From positions 1 to 37,606 of the forward strand of contig JAUIDP010000027.1 in NCBI GenBank assembly GCA_030429005.1: a stretch of 37,606 nt of DNA, written 5' to 3'. The position numbers were made by a program, and so were the translations under genes. Below the pieces are notes generated by a model. It ran no database searches. It was not told the DNA's origin and saw only the letters and a list, made by a program, of their open reading frames with translations. Positions 6,410-14,242 of the stretch are shown in pieces (positions within the stretch are counted from its first letter, which is position 1; the number at the start of each line of letters is the position of its first letter). This DNA comes from Gammaproteobacteria bacterium (lineage in GTDB: Bacteria > Pseudomonadota > Gammaproteobacteria > Steroidobacterales > Woeseiaceae).

Positions 6410-6982
6410 ATGGGTGCATGGATTGAAATGATTGCGGAAGATGACGCGACGGGTGACCTTCGAGAATTGTACGATCAGGCCAGAACGCCACATGGCACTG
6501 TCGACAATGTCATGAAAGTTCATTCACTTCGTCCGCACACGATGCAAGGGCACATCGCTTTGTACCGAAGCGTCCTGCACCACCCGGACATCACGCTGCC
6601 GCTGTGGTTTCTCGAAGTCGTTGCGTCCTATACCAGCATCAAGAACAACTGTGAGTACAGCCTGACACACCATTTCATGAACGCGCGACGATTACTGGAC
6701 GACGACGAACGCGCTGATGACATTCATGCCGCGTTGCAATCTGGCGAGCCGCAACGCGTATTCTCAGGGAAATACCTTGCACTCCTTGAATACGCCGCCA
6801 AACTCACTGTCAACGTATGTGGCATGGCGAAGACTGACATCGACGCGCTTGCCGCGGCCGGCTGCGATGACGGTGAGATTCTCGAAGTCAACCAGGTCGT
6901 AGCCTATTTCAACTACTCGAATCGACTGTTGAACGGTCTTGGCGTCACAACGGAAGGTGACGCCATTGGATACTACAGGTAG
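6410..6982 (+). CDS. AhpD-like / peroxidase-related protein with CxxS instead of CxxC
   Basis: A 190-residue all-helical protein of the carboxymuconolactone decarboxylase/AhpD superfamily, of the type annotated as uncharacterised peroxidase-related enzyme. The N-terminal half has PHGTVDNVMKVHSLRPHTMQGHIALYRSVLHHP, followed by the active-site region SYTSIKNNCEYSLTHHF. Family members normally carry C-x-x-C here, with a following His; this protein has Cys81 and Ser84. With only one cysteine it cannot form the usual intramolecular disulfide, so its role in peroxide or thiol chemistry may differ. The ATG at 6410 has AGGA eight bases upstream; a longer in-frame extension to 6245 has no family match. 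The gene is convergent with the NicX-like gene, 12 bp away. Confidence 0.82.
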   Translation: MGAWIEMIAEDDATGDLRELYDQARTPHGTVDNVMKVHSLRPHTMQGHIALYRSVLHHPDITLPLWFLEVVASYTSIKNNCEYSLTHHFMNARRLLDDDERADDIHAALQSGEPQRVFSGKYLALLEYAAKLTVNVCGMAKTDIDALAAAGCDDGEILEVNQVVAYFNYSNRLLNGLGVTTEGDAIGYYR

Positions 6983-6994
6983 CGCGGCAACCGG

Positions 6995-8098
6995 CTACTT
7001 TGTCTGAGAATCTCCCAGGCCAAAATCCCGCACTGGTCGTTCGAAAAGCTCTCGTATGCCCGGGTAGGTCGCTTGCAACCTCTGCACTTCCTCTGTTTCA
7101 GCGAAGTCCAGCCTGCCGTCGCACCATAGTTCCGAACCATTCACGGATATACTTGGATCAAATACCGAAATACAAATCTCACCCGGCGCATAGTCTCCGC
7201 AGGTATGAAAGTGAAGATAGCGCGGATTGCCGAACGCCGAGCCTGACCAGCGTGTCAGGTTTTCGGCAGCCAGGCCGGTGTAACCGTTTTGCGGATGAAT
7301 GCCGGCGTGCCATGAGTGTATGACGTCGCCATCAATACCGTATTTTCTGGCAACGAAGTCGTAGTGAGCGCGAACTTTCCTGACTTCGTCCTCGTTGCCT
7401 TCAAATCCAACGATTCGTCCCTTGTCGACCAGCGCAATGACCACGCCGTCAATCAACACACTGTCTGGCCGGTAGTAGCGCGAACCTGTCGGACATAGCC
7501 ACTTCGAGAGTGCCAGTCGTCCTGAAAACGTACTTGCCGGTACCGGCCGAAACACAGTCAATGGGAATCGACGCATGAAGACATCGTTTGCATTGTCGTC
7601 ACCGGGATCCGGGGGCGACGTGCCAACGAGATTCGTGCCCGACGGACACGTAATGGTGACTCTGTTCTCGCCAAAAACTGCAGCGTTTATGAGCCTCTTC
7701 AGGCTGATAAAAAACCGATAATCGGCACTACAAAAAGCGGAACCGAAACTCTCCTCATCCAACGCATAGCACATTGTTTTTGTTCCCGCACCGCCGAGAT
7801 CGGTGAATCTGACCTGATCGCCTATCCTCGCCAGGAACAGGGTGTGGTCCACCGCATCCATTGCGCGCGAAACGTCGGCGGGAAGTTCGCTCGCATCCTC
7901 GACAAATGGCGTGTCTACAATCCTGACATTCAGCGCACGGTTGCGCCCGTGTATAGCGATAACATCAGCAAGCGTGCTCGAGTAGTAGTCGCCGCCGCCT
8001 TGCTCTCTGATAATCGCCAGCGATTCGCCGGCTTTCGCCTCAATACAGTTGAACAGCAGATTGTCGATGCCAGTTCGAAGATCCGCCACGATATCCAT
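6995..8098 (-). CDS. M29 aminopeptidase / dihydroxypyridine dioxygenase (NicX)-like protein
   Basis: A 367-residue soluble protein. Its opening (LRTGIDNLLFNCIEAKAGES then REQGGGDYYSS), the central TCPSGTNLVGTSPPDPGDDN and the histidine-rich C-terminal half (HSWHAGIHP at 261-269 and HFHTCGDYAPGE at 296-307) recall the M29 aminopeptidase fold, which includes the Fe(II) ring-cleaving dioxygenase NicX. The His and Asp residues there could bind metal. This assignment rests on pattern and is tentative. The ATG at 8098 lies one base after the stop of the Rieske oxygenase gene (TAGAATG), so the two are translated as a pair. An oxygenase followed by a ring-cleavage-like enzyme would suit degradation of an aromatic or N-heterocyclic compound. 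Confidence 0.45.
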   Translation of the reverse strand: MDIVADLRTGIDNLLFNCIEAKAGESLAIIREQGGGDYYSSTLADVIAIHGRNRALNVRIVDTPFVEDASELPADVSRAMDAVDHTLFLARIGDQVRFTDLGGAGTKTMCYALDEESFGSAFCSADYRFFISLKRLINAAVFGENRVTITCPSGTNLVGTSPPDPGDDNANDVFMRRFPLTVFRPVPASTFSGRLALSKWLCPTGSRYYRPDSVLIDGVVIALVDKGRIVGFEGNEDEVRKVRAHYDFVARKYGIDGDVIHSWHAGIHPQNGYTGLAAENLTRWSGSAFGNPRYLHFHTCGDYAPGEICISVFDPSISVNGSELWCDGRLDFAETEEVQRLQATYPGIRELFERPVRDFGLGDSQTK

Positions 8099-8099
8099 T

Positions 8100-9122
8100 C
8101 TAGGCAATTTTTTCCGCGGCGATGGCCTTGTCGAGTAACTTCCTGAAACGCAGCGATCCGGCATCGAGGCCCAGGTTCAGGTTGCGGGACGTCTTGTCCT
8201 TCATGCCCAGGTGAACCGCTTCGAGGATCTCGCGATCCTCATTGAATGCGGTAATGGCCCCGTTGTTGAGACGCGCCGATACTTCCGGATTGTCCGCATC
8301 GGTGTTGTAGTTTTGAAACCAGTAGTAGGCAGTGTGATCTTCATCAATCGGTGTAATGAAGTTGTAGGACTCCATGACATAGGCTCTTTCGTCCAGCTTG
8401 TCGACGTCGCCACCGGTGCCTGCCGGTGTGAATATGCCTCGATTGATACATACACTCGGCAGGCGAACTTCGTAGTGCTGGAGGCGATCGCAATTCCCAT
8501 CGAACTTGACCAACGGCGCGTAGTAAGGTGGCAACGGCTGGTCGCTTATCCATCGAGACACGACGACGCCATCGTCAAATGATTGAATCTCCAGAGGCGT
8601 ACCGTCGGTCCCGGGTGCGGCGAAAGACGTCTGGTGCACCCAGGCGACGTGGGATGGATCCAGCAAATTGTCGGTTACCCAAAGATAGTGGCAGTCGAAT
8701 TCCAGCGTGCCGCCTGCTGTCACTCCCCAGCCGTCCTTGTCGTAGTTGGGAACATGGACAATTCTTGACTCGTCTGCCAGCTGAATGTCGCCCATCCAAA
8801 CCCAGACGAACCCCCATTGCTCTACCACGGGATATGCCCGAACGCCGGCATTGGGCGGAATTCGATCCTGCGTCGGTATAGACACGCAGGCTCCTGACGC
8901 ATCGAACTGCATACCGTGATAGCCGCACTCGACATTGTCGCCAAGCAGCCGCCCCTTCGACAGCGGCAGCTTTCGATGCGGACAAGCGTCCTCCAGCGCG
9001 ACGACACTGCCGTCCTGTTGCCTGTACAAGACGAGCTTCTCTGTCAGCAGCATGCGGGCAGACAATGTTTGCTTGATGTCTTCGCTTCGGGCTGCGACGT
9101 ACCAACAATTCTTGAGAAACAA
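8100..9122 (-). CDS. Rieske non-heme iron oxygenase, vanillate O-demethylase oxygenase-like
   Basis: A Rieske-type aromatic-ring or O-demethylating oxygenase subunit of about 340 residues. The [2Fe-2S] ligands are visible as C47-P-H49 and C66-G-Y-H69 (CPHRKLPL and CGYHGMQFD). The mononuclear iron site is in the segment DNLLDPSHVAWVHQ, which supplies the two His, with an Asp later. The family usually begins MFLKNCWYVAA; here that start corresponds to a TTG at 9122. A longer frame starts at a TTG at 9152, but that codon overlaps a good TATAAT on the same strand (9152-9157), so it is probably not transcribed. No reductase or ferredoxin partner gene is next to it. The gene is coupled to the downstream NicX-like gene and divergent from nhaC. 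Confidence 0.85.
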   Translation of the reverse strand: MFLKNCWYVAARSEDIKQTLSARMLLTEKLVLYRQQDGSVVALEDACPHRKLPLSKGRLLGDNVECGYHGMQFDASGACVSIPTQDRIPPNAGVRAYPVVEQWGFVWVWMGDIQLADESRIVHVPNYDKDGWGVTAGGTLEFDCHYLWVTDNLLDPSHVAWVHQTSFAAPGTDGTPLEIQSFDDGVVVSRWISDQPLPPYYAPLVKFDGNCDRLQHYEVRLPSVCINRGIFTPAGTGGDVDKLDERAYVMESYNFITPIDEDHTAYYWFQNYNTDADNPEVSARLNNGAITAFNEDREILEAVHLGMKDKTSRNLNLGLDAGSLRFRKLLDKAIAAEKIA

Positions 9123-9151
9123 TAGATTAGTCCGTGGTCGATCAGGCTGCA

Positions 9152-9185
9152 ATTATAGCCGCTGGATCAATGTTAAGAGACATTG
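9152..9185. promoter_or_regulatory. Divergent promoter region with palindromic operator candidate
   Basis: CAATGT (9168-9173) and ACATTG (9180-9185) form a perfect 6-6-6 palindrome between the Rieske gene and nhaC. On the reverse strand TATAAT (9157-9152) lies 17 bases from TCTCTT, so the palindrome covers the -35 region of the promoter for the Rieske gene. This placement suits a repressor, perhaps one responding to the oxygenase substrate. No regulator gene for it lies in the window. Confidence 0.5.
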
Positions 9186-9197
9186 TAACGTGGCAAA

Positions 9198-10574
9198 ATG
9201 AAGGACCCACAAGATCCTCATTTTCTGCAATCGGCAATCTGTTTCGGCGGTGTCATTACCATTGTCATTGCCGGACTTTTATGGCTTGAAGTCAGCCTGC
9301 ACAGTCTGCTGCTGATCGCGATCGTTTGGGTTGCAGTCCACTCCGCGATTCTCGGTCTTAGTTTCCAGGCCATCAAAGCCGCGATGATCGCCGGCATACA
9401 CAGGGGCCTTGGCGCAATCTTTATCTTCTTTCTGATCGGCGTGCTGATTGCCGCGCTTATTGAAAGTGGAACGATTGGTGCACTGATCTACTATGGTGTC
9501 GACCTGCTGCACCCGGCAATCTTTCTTCCGGCCGGCCTGGTGCTGTGCAGCATCATGTCGCTCGCAACGGGGACAGCCTGGGGAACAATCGGCACAATAG
9601 GCGTTGTCCTCATGGGACTCGGCGGCGCGCTCGGCATGCCGCTGCCACTGGTTGCCGGAATGGTTGTGTCTGGCGCCAGTTTCGGCGACAAAATGTCGCC
9701 AGTGTCCGATACGACCAATCTCGCTGCGATGAGCGCGGACACGGACCTCTATTCCCACATCCGTTCGATGCTGTACACGACGTTTCCCACCTACATCATC
9801 TGCCTGGTCATTTTTGCCCTCGTCGGGCTAAGTTACAGCGGTCAGGCAGCGTCTGAGCAGGAACTGCTATCCCTGAAACACCACCTCGCAATCGAATTCG
9901 CGATCGGCCCGCTGACGTTGCTGCCGCTGATCGTGTTGCTGGCCCTCAGCCTCAAACGAGTGCCGGCCGAAATCAGCATGCTGGGCAGTGTCGCTACTGC
10001 CGCTGTGCTGGCCATTGCGATGCAGGATCGAACCGTTGCGGAGGTACTAAACAGCCTGCAGGGCGGTTATTTCGCCGATACCGGTCTTGAACGCCTTGAT
10101 GAACTGCTGTCCCGTGGCGGCATACAAAGCATGATGTGGACGATGTCGCTCGCACTGCTCGCGCTGTCGCTCGGCGGCATACTCGATCGCGCAGGATTCG
10201 TGCGGGTACTGTTGAGCGGACTCCTGGTCCGCATCAGGCGTGCCGCGAGCCTGATGACTACCACGATTGCTGCGGGTGTGGTTGCCAATATGAGCATGGG
10301 TGAGGCGTATCTTTCCATTATCTTTGGCGGGCAGATTTTCAAGGATGCCTATACGCAACAAAAACTCGAGAACCATATGTTGTCCCGATGCCTGGAAGAA
10401 GGCGCGACGCTCAGTACCTCGTTGATCCCGTGGACGACTTCGGGCGCCTTTATCACTGGAGCACTGGCGATATCGCCACTGGAGTATGCACCCTGGACGT
10501 TCTTCAACACCATCAATCCGCTGTTGTCCATCGCCCTCGCCTACCTGGGCTTTGGAATTTTTCGCAAGCAGTGA
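9198..10574 (+). CDS. nhaC: Na+/H+ antiporter, NhaC family
   Basis: A 458-residue inner-membrane protein with about eleven hydrophobic helices. The conserved NhaC core is visible: SLATGTAWGTIGTIGVVLMGLG, then VSGASFGDKMSPVSDTTNLA, in which the polar D-K and D-T-T-N residues lie in discontinuous membrane helices, and later LEEGATLSTSLIPWTTSGAF. Members exchange protons for sodium, and some carry organic substrates in symport or exchange. The ATG at 9198 is the first in the frame and no strong Shine-Dalgarno sequence is visible. It is divergent from the Rieske/NicX-like operon, so it might move a substrate or ion connected with that pathway. It ends 3 bp before the end of the convergent PQQ dehydrogenase gene. 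Confidence 0.88.
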   Translation: MKDPQDPHFLQSAICFGGVITIVIAGLLWLEVSLHSLLLIAIVWVAVHSAILGLSFQAIKAAMIAGIHRGLGAIFIFFLIGVLIAALIESGTIGALIYYGVDLLHPAIFLPAGLVLCSIMSLATGTAWGTIGTIGVVLMGLGGALGMPLPLVAGMVVSGASFGDKMSPVSDTTNLAAMSADTDLYSHIRSMLYTTFPTYIICLVIFALVGLSYSGQAASEQELLSLKHHLAIEFAIGPLTLLPLIVLLALSLKRVPAEISMLGSVATAAVLAIAMQDRTVAEVLNSLQGGYFADTGLERLDELLSRGGIQSMMWTMSLALLALSLGGILDRAGFVRVLLSGLLVRIRRAASLMTTTIAAGVVANMSMGEAYLSIIFGGQIFKDAYTQQKLENHMLSRCLEEGATLSTSLIPWTTSGAFITGALAISPLEYAPWTFFNTINPLLSIALAYLGFGIFRKQ

Positions 10575-10577
10575 GGC

Positions 10578-12740
10578 TTACTCCGGCAACGCAAATGCGA
10601 TGTATGCGCTACCTTGCTCGCCCTTTGGATTTCGCGCGTTGCTCGTCAAAATCACAATATACTGTTTGCCGTCGACCATGTAGACGGCTGGCGTTGCCAT
10701 CCCTGAATACGGCATTTTGTACTCCCAAAGCAACTCGCCGGTCGCAGCATCGAAAGCTCTCATTTTCTGATCGAACAGTGTCGCGCCGATGAATAACAAG
10801 CCGCTTGCAGTTAAGACCGGCCCGCCGTAATTCTCACTGCCGGTGTTTTCCATGCCCTCTGCTTTCAGCTCGGGATGCTCACCCAACGGGACCTTCCACA
10901 GGTATTCGCCGGTGTTGAGATCAATCGCGTTCAGCGTACCCCAGGGCGGAGAGACGGCCGGATAGCCATCAGGATCGAAGAAGCGATGGTAGCCGGTGAA
11001 TCGGTAGGGAACGGCGCTTCCTTCATCTGACGCAGACGGTACCGAGCCTTCCTCAATGCTGCTTGGACCGGCGCTTTCGGGATTGAGGACGAGATCCGTG
11101 AGACCCGCGACGGCCTCTGGCGCAAATGCCGGGAACCCGGGCATGCGGCCGACGCCATTACGAATAATGTTTTCTATCTCGTCAGCCGACAGTGTCTCGG
11201 CCGCAGCTGTCAACGATGGAAACTCCGGCGGAGCGCCTTGCATGTCGATACCATGACAAACAGCGCATTGTGCTTGATACAGAGCCTCCACGAAGCCCAT
11301 ACCATCAGGACTTGCCGCCAGTTGCCCCGTCCAGGCGATGTCATTACTGTTTGTGTAAATGATGCCCTTGTCGGGGTCGATCGCTGAACCGCCCCATTCT
11401 GCTCCACCATCGAAGCCGGGAATAAGGACAACCGGCTGATCGGTTCGAAACGGCGTGAACTCGCCGGCACTCAGGAATGTGCCGAATACTTCTCGCGCCC
11501 ACTCATTCAATTCCGGCGAGCGTGTCGTCAGCATGTCCGCCGTCAACGTCTGCCTTGCGAATGGCTCTGGGGATGTCGGCAACCGCTGGATAGTTGCGGC
11601 ACGTTCTTCCGGGATAGGACTGGGCGGTACTTCGAACTCCTCTATAGGAAAGAGTGATTCCCCGGTCTCACGATTGAACAAGTACATATAGCCCTGTTTC
11701 GACGGCTGCGCTACAGCATCAATCGCTTGCCCGTCCCGCTGTACTGTCACCAGGGAGGGCGGCGATGGAAAATCACGGTCCCAGATGTCGTGACGTATGG
11801 CCTGAAAGTGCCAGATGCGCTCGCCGGTCGTGGCATCCAGTGCCAGCAACGAATTGGCAAAAAGGTTATCCCCTTCCCGATCCCCGCCGAAGAAGTCCGG
11901 GACAGCAGAGCCTGTCGGCGCATAGACGATGCCACGTTTTTCGTCGAGCGCGAATCCTGCCCAGGCATTGGCGCCGCCCTGCAATTCCCTGGCGTTGTCA
12001 GGCCAGGTGTCAGCACCCAGCTCCCCTGCGGCCGGAATAGTGCGAAATGACCAGACCAACTCCCCGGTCCGGACGTCAAACGCCCGGATGTCGCCAGGTG
12101 CTGCGGGCGGGTTCTCACCGGTTCTGAATCCGACGATTATGGAATCGCGAAAGATCACGCCCGGTGACGCCAGGGAGATATAGAAGCGGCTCGTATCGCC
12201 CGGCAGACCCGTTCGCAAATCCAGCACACCGTCATCGCCGAACCCGGCAATCGGCTGGCCGTTGGCGGGGTCAAGGGCGTAGAGCTTGTCGACGATACCC
12301 GCGAACAAGATCGCTTCGTCGCCCTGCTTCCACATCGAGAGTCCACGCGATGGGCCTGCGAAATCACTCGGGCCATCGGGCCCGCTAAATGACCACAGGA
12401 GTTCGCCTGACGCACCGTTGAGCGCGATAACTTCGAGCGTCGGTGTAAAGCCGTACATCACGCCATCGACGACGATCGGCTGGGTCTGCGGCGCCTCAGG
12501 GTTGTCCATATCGAACTGCCAGGCCGGTGTCAGCTCGGCAACATTGTCGCGATTTATTTGCTCAAGTGTGGAATAGCGGTTGCCGTCATTCTGCCCACCA
12601 TAGGCAGGCCAGTCGCTCGCCGCAAAAGCTGCCGGTTTGCTTGCGGCCGGCTCATCGCCAGCCGGTTCCTTGTCCGAGCAGGACGCAAGGAAAACCCCCA
12701 GACAAAAAACAGCGACCGAACTAGATTTTAATTTAGTCAT
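10578..12740 (-). CDS. PQQ-dependent dehydrogenase lipoprotein with a c-type cytochrome domain
   Basis: A 720-residue periplasmic quinoprotein. The N-terminus (KLKSSSVAVFCLGVFLASC) has a lipobox LASC, so the mature protein should be lipid-anchored at Cys21. The rest is an eight-bladed propeller of the glucose/alcohol dehydrogenase type with repeated W-docking motifs such as WPAYGGQNDGNRYSTLEQIN, ITDGELVW-like turns and GELLWEYKMP near the end. A cytochrome c domain is inserted at about residues 485-575, with C492-A-V-C495-H496 as the heme motif and GVGRMPGFP supplying the Met ligand. It should oxidise a sugar or alcohol and pass electrons through its own heme to the respiratory chain. The substrate is unknown. 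It is divergent from the Gfo/Idh gene that begins the rightward half of the cluster. Confidence 0.87.
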   Translation of the reverse strand: MTKLKSSSVAVFCLGVFLASCSDKEPAGDEPAASKPAAFAASDWPAYGGQNDGNRYSTLEQINRDNVAELTPAWQFDMDNPEAPQTQPIVVDGVMYGFTPTLEVIALNGASGELLWSFSGPDGPSDFAGPSRGLSMWKQGDEAILFAGIVDKLYALDPANGQPIAGFGDDGVLDLRTGLPGDTSRFYISLASPGVIFRDSIIVGFRTGENPPAAPGDIRAFDVRTGELVWSFRTIPAAGELGADTWPDNARELQGGANAWAGFALDEKRGIVYAPTGSAVPDFFGGDREGDNLFANSLLALDATTGERIWHFQAIRHDIWDRDFPSPPSLVTVQRDGQAIDAVAQPSKQGYMYLFNRETGESLFPIEEFEVPPSPIPEERAATIQRLPTSPEPFARQTLTADMLTTRSPELNEWAREVFGTFLSAGEFTPFRTDQPVVLIPGFDGGAEWGGSAIDPDKGIIYTNSNDIAWTGQLAASPDGMGFVEALYQAQCAVCHGIDMQGAPPEFPSLTAAAETLSADEIENIIRNGVGRMPGFPAFAPEAVAGLTDLVLNPESAGPSSIEEGSVPSASDEGSAVPYRFTGYHRFFDPDGYPAVSPPWGTLNAIDLNTGEYLWKVPLGEHPELKAEGMENTGSENYGGPVLTASGLLFIGATLFDQKMRAFDAATGELLWEYKMPYSGMATPAVYMVDGKQYIVILTSNARNPKGEQGSAYIAFALPE

Positions 12741-13006
12741 CCCAGGACACAGCGATCATAAAAGTACCGCGGATAGTAAGTATGCAAGCCATTATGTCAG
12801 AAGTGAGACCGTCGTCGCCACGACTCGCATGCTGATGCAAGAACGGATATCTTTAGTTTTATCCAGTGCTTCGACGACCCGGGAAGGCGGCGAAGAATGG
12901 CAGCACTCAATCAGAAAGCATTCATGGTCCGATCAGCTATCGCAGGATCTCGCTGACACCGGCACAATAGCGGATGCCGGACAATAACAATTCACAAGGG
13001 AACGAC

Positions 13007-14164
13007 GTGACGAAGAAAATTCGAATGGGAATGATCGGCGGCGGCAAGGGCGCACTTATTGGCGCAGTCCACCGGACGTCCGCCGACATCACGGGCGACA
13101 TCGAACTGGTCGCAGGTGCATTCAGCAGTGATGCAAATGCATCAAGGGCTTTCGGCGTCGACTTGGGGTTGGCACCGAATCGTGCCTACGGAAGCTTCGC
13201 CGAAATGCTTGAGCGGGAAGCCAGTTTGCCGGAAGACGAACGGATTCAATGTGTGTCGATTGTGACTCCAAACGATTCTCACGCAGATGCGGCATGTGCA
13301 GCGTTGGCTGCGGGATTCCACGTAATTTGTGACAAACCCCTCGCTGGTCACCTCGAAGATGCACTTCGTATTGAGAAGGCGGTCGCAAACAGCGGCCTGC
13401 TCTTCGGACTAACACACCCTTACACCGGCCATCCGCTCGCCATTGAGGCGCGTGAACAAATTGCAGCCGGTGAGATCGGTGACATTCGTCGGGTTACCGT
13501 AAGCTATCTGCAGGACTGGTTGTCGCGCGAGGAAGATACCAAAGCAAGCAAGCAGGCAATTTGGCGCAGCGACCCGGCACGCAGCGGCGAATCTGGCGCG
13601 TTTGCCGACATCGGTACTCACGCCTTCCACCTGGTCGAATTTATGACAGGACTCAACATCACCGAAGTTGCGGCGGAGCTGCGCACCGTTGTACCCGGGC
13701 GCACGATTGATGACGATGGAGCAGCGATGTTCCACCTCGCCAACGGTGCATCCGGCGTGCTATCCGCCAGCCAGGTGTGCAGTGGCGCACTGAATGCCCT
13801 CCGTATCGAGATTTACGGCGATGTCGGCAGCATTTTCTGGGCACAGGAATCACCCAATTCGATGACCATCAAGCTTCGCGGCCAGCCCGACCAGGTATTG
13901 CGTCCCGGCAGCAACGCCGCTTATTTGTCGGAGCTGACCATCGCAGCATGTCGCACGCCGGGGGGGCATCCGAAGGGTTATCTCGAAGCTTTCGCGAATC
14001 TCTATGCGGGCTTCGCCCGGGCCGTGCGTAACTACCCTGCGCATGGCGACACCGGCTGCGCCTCGGTAGAGGATGGTGTCGCTGGCATGCGCTTCATTCG
14101 AGCGGCATTGATCAGCAGCCGCAACCAATCGGCCTGGACCCGACTGGACGGCGTCTCCACCTGA
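13007..14164 (+). CDS. Gfo/Idh/MocA family oxidoreductase
   Basis: A cytoplasmic NAD(P)-dependent sugar or cyclitol oxidoreductase. The N-terminal Rossmann fold begins IRMGMIGGGKGALIGAVHR, and the catalytic-lysine motif HVICDKPLAGHLEDA is present. The C-terminal alpha/beta domain has SGAFADIGTHAFHLVEFMTG, with the conserved D-x-G-x-H. Family members commonly oxidise or reduce a secondary hydroxyl on sugars or inositols. The GTG at 13007 is chosen because AAGGGA ends 5-6 bases upstream; an ATG at 12974 in the same frame has no such signal and would add 11 residues. The C-terminal tail after residue 330 fits a longer member of the family. The DUF1479 gene follows 78 bp downstream. Confidence 0.88.
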   Translation: MTKKIRMGMIGGGKGALIGAVHRTSADITGDIELVAGAFSSDANASRAFGVDLGLAPNRAYGSFAEMLEREASLPEDERIQCVSIVTPNDSHADAACAALAAGFHVICDKPLAGHLEDALRIEKAVANSGLLFGLTHPYTGHPLAIEAREQIAAGEIGDIRRVTVSYLQDWLSREEDTKASKQAIWRSDPARSGESGAFADIGTHAFHLVEFMTGLNITEVAAELRTVVPGRTIDDDGAAMFHLANGASGVLSASQVCSGALNALRIEIYGDVGSIFWAQESPNSMTIKLRGQPDQVLRPGSNAAYLSELTIAACRTPGGHPKGYLEAFANLYAGFARAVRNYPAHGDTGCASVEDGVAGMRFIRAALISSRNQSAWTRLDGVST

Positions 14165-14242
14165 CACTGCGATTCAGACACACAGTTAAGGAATAACGGG
14201 TTGCTGCGGTACACTAACAACCTGTCCCGTGGTGGAGGAAAC

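Noticed and set aside
12637-12987. A 116-codon forward frame covering the PQQ dehydrogenase start and the gap before the Gfo/Idh gene.
   Set aside because: It overlaps the coding start of the dehydrogenase in antisense and shows no recognisable sequence; the 230-bp gap seems to hold only promoters.
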